NCBI GenBank assembly: GCA_900321425.1
Contig: ONWA01000011.1
Span: 1 to 39,502 of the forward strand
Direction of reading: 5' to 3'
From: an uncultured Prevotellaceae bacterium
GTDB taxonomy: Bacteria; Bacteroidota; Bacteroidia; Bacteroidales; Bacteroidaceae
Length of the DNA stretch: 39,502 nucleotides
A program made the translations under genes and the position numbers. The notes beneath the pieces were generated by a model, which ran no database searches, was not told the DNA's origin, and saw nothing but the letters and a program-made list of their open reading frames with translations. Shown here in pieces: positions 33,374 to 39,502 of this stretch (position 1 is its first letter; every line of letters begins with the position of its first letter).

Positions 33374-34888
33374 TTACTCGTTGAGTCGCTTGAAGGCCTT
33401 GGGCAGGTATTGGATGAGGTCGCTGGCGATGAGGCTCTCCTCGCCAAGCTCCTTAGCTGCGATGTCGCCAGCCAGTCCGTGGAGATACATACCCAGCAGA
33501 CAGGCCTCCTCCTGCTTGTAGCCACGTGCCAGCAGTCCTGTGATGATGCCTGTGAGCACATCGCCGCTGCCAGCCGTCGCCATACCTGCGTTGCCAGTAG
33601 AATTGAAGATGACATGACCGTCGGGCATACAGAGGGCGGAGTAATGTCCTTTCAGGATGACGTAGCCCTGGATACGCTCTGCCAGATTGCTCGCCTTGAC
33701 GAGTCGTTCGTAGCTGTCGGCACTATTGCCTTCCATCCGGTCGAGTTCCTTGGGGTGGGGGGTGAGAATCATTCCCTTGGGCAGTTGCTGCATCCACGAA
33801 CGGTGGGTGCCCAGCATATTCAGTGCGTCGGCGTCAGCGACGATAGGGCACTGTGAGCGACGTATCTGTGAGATCATCGCGATGGCTGTCTGCTCTGAGG
33901 TGCCGATGCCTGGTCCGATACCTACTACATGATATTCCTCTGTATCGATAGGCTCTGAGAAGGTGGTTTCCTCCCTGTCCAACTGAATGATGGCCTCAGG
34001 TACCGACATCTGCAGTACCATATTGTTCTTCTTGGGAGAGTGGACGGTGAGTTTGCCACAGCCCGACCTCAGACAGGCTTTCGCTGCGAGGACGGCGGCT
34101 CCGCCCATGCCATAGCTGCCTGCAATAAGCAGGGCATGCCCCATGTCGCCCTTGTGGGCAAACGCACTACGAGGCTGAATCATTTGGCGAACGTCGTTCT
34201 CCTCCAGCATCGTGTAGTTGGCATCGAGTTTCTGGATACCCTCCTTGCTCAGTCGGATGTCGAGCACCTTCAGTCGGCCTACATACGGCTGGTTCTCCTT
34301 AAAGAGGAAGGCGAGCTTCACGTGTTGCAGTGTCAGCGTCAGGTCGGCATGGATGATATTGGCACGTACATTATAGGTATTGTCCTCCGTCATCAGTCCT
34401 GACGGCACGTCGATGCTCACCACCGTAGCGGCCGAGCTGTTGATATACTTCACCAGTGAGGCGAATCCTCCAGCCAGCGGTTTGTTGAGGCCTGAGCCAA
34501 ATATACCGTCGATGATGAGCATACCCTCCTCGAGTACGGGTGGGTCGAACTCCTGGCGTACCTCAATAAAGTTCTTCACTCGGCGATTGTCCATGAGGCG
34601 CACCTTGTTGACGGCGCAGTCGTTGGACAGCTTGCCACTGACATTGAACAGATAGGCTGTCACGGCGTAGTTGTTCTCCGCCAGCATCCTCGCTACCGCC
34701 AGCGCATCGCCCCCATTATTGCCTGGGCCGGCGAAGACGATGACAGGCATCAAGCTGTTGTACTCATCCATGATGGCACGTGTGAGCGCTTTGGCTGCGC
34801 GCTCCATCAGATCGATCGACTCTATCGGTTCGTTCTCAATCGTATATTTGTCAAGCTCATGTATCTGAGCAGCTGTAAAAATCTTCAT
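33374..34888 (-). CDS. nnr: Bifunctional NAD(P)HX epimerase / ADP-dependent NAD(P)HX dehydratase
   Basis: A 504-residue fusion. The N-terminal YjeF_N epimerase domain (about 1-210) carries FAGPGNNGGDALAVARML and IDGIFGSGLNKPL. The C-terminal ribokinase-like dehydratase (about 225-504) has GDMGHALLIAGSYGMGGAAV, ILTPHPKELDRM and NAGMATAGSGDVLTGIITGL. Together they restore hydrated NADH and NADPH. A -7 box TATTTTTG lies just upstream (34903-34896), making a very short leader. Divergent from hpt. Confidence 0.95.
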   Translation of the reverse strand: MKIFTAAQIHELDKYTIENEPIESIDLMERAAKALTRAIMDEYNSLMPVIVFAGPGNNGGDALAVARMLAENNYAVTAYLFNVSGKLSNDCAVNKVRLMDNRRVKNFIEVRQEFDPPVLEEGMLIIDGIFGSGLNKPLAGGFASLVKYINSSAATVVSIDVPSGLMTEDNTYNVRANIIHADLTLTLQHVKLAFLFKENQPYVGRLKVLDIRLSKEGIQKLDANYTMLEENDVRQMIQPRSAFAHKGDMGHALLIAGSYGMGGAAVLAAKACLRSGCGKLTVHSPKKNNMVLQMSVPEAIIQLDREETTFSEPIDTEEYHVVGIGPGIGTSEQTAIAMISQIRRSQCPIVADADALNMLGTHRSWMQQLPKGMILTPHPKELDRMEGNSADSYERLVKASNLAERIQGYVILKGHYSALCMPDGHVIFNSTGNAGMATAGSGDVLTGIITGLLARGYKQEEACLLGMYLHGLAGDIAAKELGEESLIASDLIQYLPKAFKRLNE

Positions 34889-34895
34889 ACGTCGG

Positions 34896-34903
34896 CAAAA
34901 ATA
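34896..34903 (-). promoter_or_regulatory. -7 box of the NAD(P)HX repair gene
   Basis: TATTTTTG on the minus strand, 7 nt before ATG 34888. No TTTG at the usual -33 distance. Confidence 0.45.
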
Positions 34904-34926
34904 CTAAAAATATGCTAATCTATAAC

Positions 34927-34954
34927 TATCTTTGAGGGATTTTTCGTAATTTTG
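34927..34954 (+). promoter_or_regulatory. Two candidate -7 boxes ahead of hpt
   Basis: TATCTTTG (34927-34934) and TAATTTTG (34947-34954) lie 20 nt apart. The second, followed by CA and 23 nt before ATG 34978, is the better placed; the first could be an alternative start site. Confidence 0.5.
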
Positions 34955-34977
34955 CACCCAAATTTTATATTTTGAAC

Positions 34978-35514
34978 ATGAGTATCGTTAAAATCAAGGA
35001 CAAAACGTTCCGTATATCCATCCCCCAGGAAGAGATTCTGAAGAACGTTGACGCAGTAGCTGAGAAAATCAATCGTGATATGGCTGGGAAGAACCCACTG
35101 TTCCTCGCTGTGCTCAACGGCGCCTTTGTCTTCGCAGCCGACCTGATGCGCCGCATCACCATCCCCTGCGAGATATCGTTTGTGAAGCTGGCCTCCTATC
35201 AGGGAGTCATGTCGACGGGTAAGGTGCGCGAGGTGATTGGCATCAACGAGAGTCTGGCGGGCCGTACGGTGATTATCGTGGAGGATATCGTCGACACGGG
35301 TCTGACGATGAAGCAGATGATGGATTCGCTGGCTACCCGTAACCCGGAGTCGATTCATATCTGCAGTCTGCTGCTCAAGCCCGATAAGTTGCAGGTGCCC
35401 CTCGACGTGGAGTATGTAGCGCTGCGCATTCCCAACGACTTTATCGTGGGCTACGGTCTCGACTACGACCAGCAGGGACGTAATCTGCCTGATATTTATA
35501 CGGTAGTGGAATAA
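34978..35514 (+). CDS. hpt: Hypoxanthine phosphoribosyltransferase
   Basis: A 178-residue purine salvage enzyme. The PRPP loop is VIIVEDIVDTGLTMKQM, preceded by FLAVLNGAFVFAADLMRRI and the flexible-loop segment KLASYQGVMSTG. It converts hypoxanthine or guanine to the monophosphate. The start is taken at ATG 34978 because the only earlier in-frame start is TTG two codons upstream. Followed by adk after 36 nt, consistent with joint expression of purine nucleotide genes. Confidence 0.93.
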   Translation: MSIVKIKDKTFRISIPQEEILKNVDAVAEKINRDMAGKNPLFLAVLNGAFVFAADLMRRITIPCEISFVKLASYQGVMSTGKVREVIGINESLAGRTVIIVEDIVDTGLTMKQMMDSLATRNPESIHICSLLLKPDKLQVPLDVEYVALRIPNDFIVGYGLDYDQQGRNLPDIYTVVE

Positions 35515-35550
35515 GAACTAACACAGGGTTTTGAACCCCACACAATAACA

Positions 35551-36120
35551 ATGAAGAATATCGTAATATTTGGTGCCCCTGGTTCAGGAAAGGGGACACA
35601 GAGCGACCTGATGGTCCAGAAGTACGGCTTGAATCATATCTCCACAGGCGACGTGCTTCGCGCAGAAATCAAGAAAGGTACAGAGCTGGGCAAGACTGCC
35701 GCTAGCTTCATCGACAAGGGAAATCTGATTCCCGACGATCTGATGATCAGCATCCTCGCGAAGGTGTACGACTCCTTCGGCGACCACAAAGGTGTGATCT
35801 TCGACGGATTCCCTCGTACCATCCCACAGGCAGAGGCGCTGAAGAAGATGCTCGACGAGCGTGGCGACAAGGTGGCTGCGATGATCGAGCTCGACGTGCC
35901 CGAGGCCGAGCTGATGACACGACTCATCAAGCGCGGCGAGGATAGTGGACGAGCCGACGACAACGAGGAGACCATCAAGAAACGTCTGCAGGTCTATCAT
36001 CAGCAGACGCAGCCGCTCATCGAGTGGTATAAACAGGAAGGACTGCACTATCATATCAACGGACATGGTACGCTGGAGCGCATCTTCGCCGATATCTGCC
36101 AGGTGATTGAGAAGATTTAA
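35551..36120 (+). CDS. adk: Adenylate kinase
   Basis: A 189-residue nucleotide kinase interconverting ATP, AMP and ADP. The P-loop is GAPGSGKGTQSD at residues 7-18. AMP-site HISTGDVLRAEI, FDGFPRTIPQAEAL and RGEDSGRADDNEETIKKRL follow. The lid is short, with no zinc cysteines, as in the short-form family. No promoter lies in the 36-nt gap after hpt, so it is probably in the same transcript. Confidence 0.95.
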   Translation: MKNIVIFGAPGSGKGTQSDLMVQKYGLNHISTGDVLRAEIKKGTELGKTAASFIDKGNLIPDDLMISILAKVYDSFGDHKGVIFDGFPRTIPQAEALKKMLDERGDKVAAMIELDVPEAELMTRLIKRGEDSGRADDNEETIKKRLQVYHQQTQPLIEWYKQEGLHYHINGHGTLERIFADICQVIEKI

Positions 36121-36208
36121 GAATGAAGAATGAGGAATGTGGAGTGAGGAATGGTCGCCTGCGGCGATTAGGAATGAGGAATTAAGAGTTAAGAATTAAG
36201 AAGGAAGG
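36121..36208. repeat. 7-nt-periodic repeat between adk and obgE
   Basis: Units of the type GAATGAA, GAATGAG, GAATGTG, GAGTGAG run from the adk stop. A small hairpin TCGCC-TGC-GGCGA interrupts, and AATTAAG/AGTTAAG units continue to the obgE start at 36210. The array occupies the whole gap. Confidence 0.75.
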
Positions 36209-36209
36209 A

Positions 36210-37403
36210 ATGGCAGAATCCAATTTTGTAGACTACGTGAAGATCTATTGTCGTTCGGGTAAGGGCGGCAAGGGATCTATGCACCTGCGTCATGTGAAGT
36301 ACAACCCCAACGGCGGACCCGATGGGGGTGACGGAGGTAGAGGAGGAAGTATCTACCTGCGTGGTAATCACAACTATTGGACATTGCTGCACTTGCGCTA
36401 CGAACGACATATCTTTGCAGAACACGGTGGTAACGGTGGGCGCGACAAGTGTCATGGTACCGATGGTAAGGACGTGTATATCGATGTGCCTTGCGGTACG
36501 GTGGTCTATAACGCTGAGACGGGTAAGTATGTGTGTGATGTGACCTACGATGGACAGGAGGTACTCCTGCTCAAGGGTGGACGCGGTGGACTGGGTAACT
36601 TCCAGTTCCGTTCGGCCACCAATCAGGCTCCGCGCTATGCTCAGCCCGGCGAACCGATGGAGGAGATGACCATCATTCTCGAGCTGAAGCTCCTGGCTGA
36701 TGTGGGACTCGTGGGTTTCCCCAACGCAGGAAAGTCGACACTTGTATCTGCACTCTCCAACGCCCGTCCGAAGATTGCCAACTACCCCTTCACCACGATG
36801 GAACCCTCATTGGGCATCGTGGGCTATCGCGACAATAAATCGTTTGTGATGGCCGATATCCCTGGTATCATCGAGGGCGCCAGCGAAGGCAAGGGTCTCG
36901 GACTCCGCTTCCTCCGCCATATCGAGCGCAACTCACTGTTGCTGTTTATGGTGCCTGGCGATACGGACGATATCAAGAAGGAATACGAGATACTGCTCAA
37001 CGAGCTGCGACAGTTTAATCCTGAGATGCTTGACAAGCATCGTGTGCTGGCTGTTACCAAGAGCGACCTGCTCGACGAGGAACTGATTGAGATGCTGCGC
37101 ACCCAGTTGCATGCCGACCTGAAGGCCGACGGACTCGACGATGTGCCTGTGGTGTTCATCTCTGCCGTCGCCAACCAGGGACTCGACGAGCTCAAGGATG
37201 TGCTCTGGCGCGAACTCAATGCTGAGAGCAACAAACTGGCGGCTGTCACCGCCGAGGACACCCTCGTGCATCGCGATAAGGATATGAGTCGCTTTGCGGC
37301 GGAGCTCGCCGACGAGGGCGAAGATGAGGATATCGAATATCTCGACGAGGAAGAGATAGAAGATATCGAGGAAATCGACGATTTTGAATACAAGGAGGTA
37401 TGA
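36210..37403 (+). CDS. obgE: Obg-family GTPase
   Basis: A 397-residue GTPase linked to late 50S ribosome assembly and growth control. The glycine-rich Obg fold is at the N-terminus ([35 protein letters not shown]). G motifs follow: G1 [10 protein letters not shown]3 DIPG, G4 TKSD, G5 SAVANQG region. A strongly acidic tail ([20 protein letters not shown]) ends the protein, a typical but variable feature. Stop overlaps the M23 peptidase start by 4 nt, so the two are coupled. Confidence 0.96.
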   Translation: MAESNFVDYVKIYCRSGKGGKGSMHLRHVKYNPNGGPDGGDGGRGGSIYLRGNHNYWTLLHLRYERHIFAEHGGNGGRDKCHGTDGKDVYIDVPCGTVVYNAETGKYVCDVTYDGQEVLLLKGGRGGLGNFQFRSATNQAPRYAQPGEPMEEMTIILELKLLADVGLVGFPNAGKSTLVSALSNARPKIANYPFTTMEPSLGIVGYRDNKSFVMADIPGIIEGASEGKGLGLRFLRHIERNSLLLFMVPGDTDDIKKEYEILLNELRQFNPEMLDKHRVLAVTKSDLLDEELIEMLRTQLHADLKADGLDDVPVVFISAVANQGLDELKDVLWRELNAESNKLAAVTAEDTLVHRDKDMSRFAAELADEGEDEDIEYLDEEEIEDIEEIDDFEYKEV

Positions 37404-38611
37404 TGCTGTTGAAACGATTATTGCTCTCCTTGACGGTTGTCAGCGTATTCACTGCCTGTGCACAGACCACGTTTACTGCACTTGAGCAGCAGCAGATTAG
37501 CATCGAGACACCCGGACTGTTCGACAAGTCTGACGCATTCACCGTCGACTTCGGATTACTCCGTCCCACCGACTACAGCTACCCATTGCCCGTCTCCACT
37601 CAGGCGGAGCATAAGAGCGATAATAACGTCGAGATGATTACTCGTAAGGGCGATGCCGTCAAGGCTATGTTCGCGGGACATGTGCGATTAGCGCGCAGTC
37701 ATCCACAATTCGGAAACGTCATCGTCATCCGTCACGACAACGGACTCGAGACCGTTTACGGCCGCAATGCACAGAACCTCGTTAAGGTAGGCGATCGCGT
37801 GAAAGCTGGACAGACTATCGCCATTGTCGGTGGCGACGGTAGCCGCTACTACTGCGAATTCACCATGATGGTCAATGGCCGACGCATCAATCCGAGCATC
37901 ATCTTGAGTCTGAAGAGCCACCGGCTGCTACAGCAGACGGTCATGTTCAAGCGTGAAGGATTCAATATCAGCCTCACCGTGGTTGATCCCGATCCTTGGC
38001 TGAACAATGAGAAGGATCTTGCTGAGGGCACCACGCCTGGTGAGGTCGACCCCTTCGGTGGCTCCAACAAGTTTGCCATTGACTTTAGTGTGCTCGATGC
38101 TTCCGAGTGGTGTTATCCGCTGCCTGGGGCAAAGGTTATCAGTAACTACGGGCGTAGAGGCGGAAGAGGACATACGGGTGTGGACCTGAAGACGAAGCCT
38201 GCTGACGATATCTTTGCTGCCTTCGACGGCGTGGTGAAGATGGCGAAGCCCTATTCTGGCTACGGCAATTGCATCGTCATTCGCCACCCCAACGGTCTGG
38301 AAACGCTCTATAGCCACAATAAGAAAAATCTCGTGAAGGTGGGCGACCGCGTTAAGGCAGGACAGAAGATTGCGCTCACTGGACAGACGGGTCGTGCCAC
38401 TACGCCGCATCTCCATTTCGAGTGCCGCGTGGGAGGTCGTCCGTTTGATCCATTCATCATTTGGGACCACTCCACTCACTCCCTTCGTTTTGATGTGTTT
38501 ACCTTCCACAAGAACGGTAGCGTGTCGCGCGGTGGTAAGGTTGTAGGAAGTGTTTCGAAGAAGTCTTCGAAATCAAAATCCAAGTATAGACGCTCGAAGA
38601 AGCGGAAATAA
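37400..38611 (+). CDS. M23 metallopeptidase, one degenerate and one intact LytM domain, predicted lipoprotein
   Basis: A 403-residue protein with a lipoprotein signal (VVSVFTAC, C20). Residues ~58-170 form a LytM-like domain without zinc ligands: where HxxxD is expected there is none, YGR stands for YSH, and YYCEF for HLHFE. Residues ~238-350 form a second copy with all ligands: H258 and D262 in GHTGVD, H306 in YSH, and H337, H339 in PHLHFE. The tail is basic and serine-rich ([14 protein letters not shown]). The intact copy should cut peptidoglycan cross-bridges in the periplasm; the dead copy may bind substrate or inhibit in cis. Start overlaps obgE by ATGA. Stop abuts the stop of the convergent pectinesterase gene. 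Confidence 0.9.
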   Translation: MMLLKRLLLSLTVVSVFTACAQTTFTALEQQQISIETPGLFDKSDAFTVDFGLLRPTDYSYPLPVSTQAEHKSDNNVEMITRKGDAVKAMFAGHVRLARSHPQFGNVIVIRHDNGLETVYGRNAQNLVKVGDRVKAGQTIAIVGGDGSRYYCEFTMMVNGRRINPSIILSLKSHRLLQQTVMFKREGFNISLTVVDPDPWLNNEKDLAEGTTPGEVDPFGGSNKFAIDFSVLDASEWCYPLPGAKVISNYGRRGGRGHTGVDLKTKPADDIFAAFDGVVKMAKPYSGYGNCIVIRHPNGLETLYSHNKKNLVKVGDRVKAGQKIALTGQTGRATTPHLHFECRVGGRPFDPFIIWDHSTHSLRFDVFTFHKNGSVSRGGKVVGSVSKKSSKSKSKYRRSKKRK

Positions 38612-39502
38612 CTAAGGCAGTTGCCAGTTGTCGGCACGGCGGAACACCTCGTCGAGGGTGATGCGTGCGGCCTCTTTTTTCGTGAGCTCACGGCTCCATG
38701 GCTCGCGCCCCATACGATTGGCTCCCTCGCCGTGATTATTGTATTCCAGATAGCGGGCGGTTTTCTGTGTGCCCTCGCGCCATTTGTGCCAGCCCTCAGG
38801 ACGAATCTGACGGGGTAGCTCGCTATTCATGAAGAGGGTGTAGCCGTAGTCGCGCCAAGGACGCCCCAGATACACCTTATCTACTCCCTCAGCAGCAGTG
38901 ATGATACAACGGTTGAAGATATAGCCGTAGGCCACATCCTGTGGGGTGGAGGCAGCGGTGATGTATGAGTTGGCCTTACAGTGGATGGTGCAATGCTCAA
39001 ACCATGCTGTAGAAGGACCGAAGATGAAGTCGGTGGTGCCTTCGATATAGCAGTCGAGGAAATAGATGCGGGTGTTGGGCATACCAGTATAGACGGTGTC
39101 TTGGTTACCCAGCAAACGACAATTGACGAACTGTATGCGATCGCCCTGTGTGTGGACAGCAACGGCCTGTCCCAGACGGGCGGCATTGTTCTCGATGGTG
39201 ATGTTCTTAAACGTGATATCGTTGGCATCGACCCTCACCGTAAACGAGCGAAAGGTACCCAGTTTCGGACGGTTACCCATCGCCATGAGCTGCTCACTGA
39301 TCTGTGCAGGCCACAAACGACCGTCCATTGCGATATTGGCATGATCGTCGTAGGTGATGATGGTCTGGTCGCGATCTTCGCCACAGATCTCGATATGCTG
39401 GAGCCACTGTGGCATGATGATCTTCTCCTTGTACGTACCTTTTTTGACGAAGATGACCTTGTGGTACTCCATGAAGGCACGGCACACTTCGATGGCCTCA
39501 GT
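38612..39502 (-). CDS. Pectinesterase, C-terminal part (incomplete at right edge)
   Basis: About 296 residues are visible, open to the window edge; the N-terminus lies outside. Segments of the right-handed beta-helix family 8 carbohydrate esterase are all seen: VIFVKKGTYKEKIIMP, NITIENNAA, GQAVAVHTQGDRIQFVNC, LLGNQDTVY, DFIFG with the catalytic aspartate, and LGRPWRDYG with the arginine. It removes methyl groups from pectin and is normally secreted. The end, NWQLP, lies directly against the M23 gene stop with no base between. Pectin-degradation genes probably lie further right. Confidence 0.95.
   Translation of the reverse strand, partial: TEAIEVCRAFMEYHKVIFVKKGTYKEKIIMPQWLQHIEICGEDRDQTIITYDDHANIAMDGRLWPAQISEQLMAMGNRPKLGTFRSFTVRVDANDITFKNITIENNAARLGQAVAVHTQGDRIQFVNCRLLGNQDTVYTGMPNTRIYFLDCYIEGTTDFIFGPSTAWFEHCTIHCKANSYITAASTPQDVAYGYIFNRCIITAAEGVDKVYLGRPWRDYGYTLFMNSELPRQIRPEGWHKWREGTQKTARYLEYNNHGEGANRMGREPWSRELTKKEAARITLDEVFRRADNWQLP

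Overview
The window reads as chromosomal DNA of a Bacteroidota bacterium, most likely a Prevotella-type member of the Bacteroidales. The grounds are Bacteroidota -33/-7 promoters (TTTG, about 20 nt, TAnnTTTG) ahead of many genes, few Shine-Dalgarno sites, and protein families typical of the group: a DUF3316 protein, a PurF paralogue beginning MGGFFG, a receiver/PPDK_N fusion, a two-subunit glycine decarboxylase, and a KYIRFDW-type PD-(D/E)XK transposase-like nuclease at the left edge. No taxon was confirmed by a search.

Layout. 1-1760: start of an Rpn-type nuclease gene, a small repeat cluster, and an AbiEi/AbiEii type IV toxin-antitoxin pair, all on the minus strand. 1865-5426: a minus-strand operon of a CPA2-type cation/proton antiporter, a LolD-like ABC ATPase, and a CvfB-like RNA-binding gene that is broken by an internal deletion with frameshift. 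5449-7977: asd and an amidophosphoribosyltransferase-like gene lacking the glutaminase cysteine. 7982-12732: tRNA-Leu(UAG) and a tightly overlapping minus-strand chain parC, DUF3316 protein, S41 lipoprotein peptidase; the tRNA promoter is nested in what looks like the terminator of that chain.

12748-22113 is one long plus-strand operon: lipoate ligase, gcvT, gcvH, gcvPA, gcvPB, lpdA and a 1013-residue protein with two receiver-like domains and a PPDK_N ATP-grasp domain. The first six make and use lipoylated GcvH for glycine cleavage; the role of the last is unknown. Aquaporin and class II fructose-bisphosphate aldolase follow, each with a good intrinsic terminator.

24185-32699 is the accessory part: a winged-helix AAA+ ATPase, an AT-rich gene with an HNH-like core paired with a phosphoribosyltransferase, an unknown 120-residue protein, an XRE regulator overlapping a Cas4-like/DEDD double-nuclease gene (DUF2779 type), two small unknown genes, and a 578-bp element with 97-bp near-perfect terminal inverted repeats and structured interior. 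This element and the nuclease genes beside it are the most novel material here.

32700-39502 returns to housekeeping: a B3/B4 editing-domain protein and bifunctional NAD(P)HX repair enzyme (minus), hpt, adk, obgE and an M23 peptidase with one dead and one intact domain (plus), and the greater part of a pectinesterase (minus) running off the right edge.
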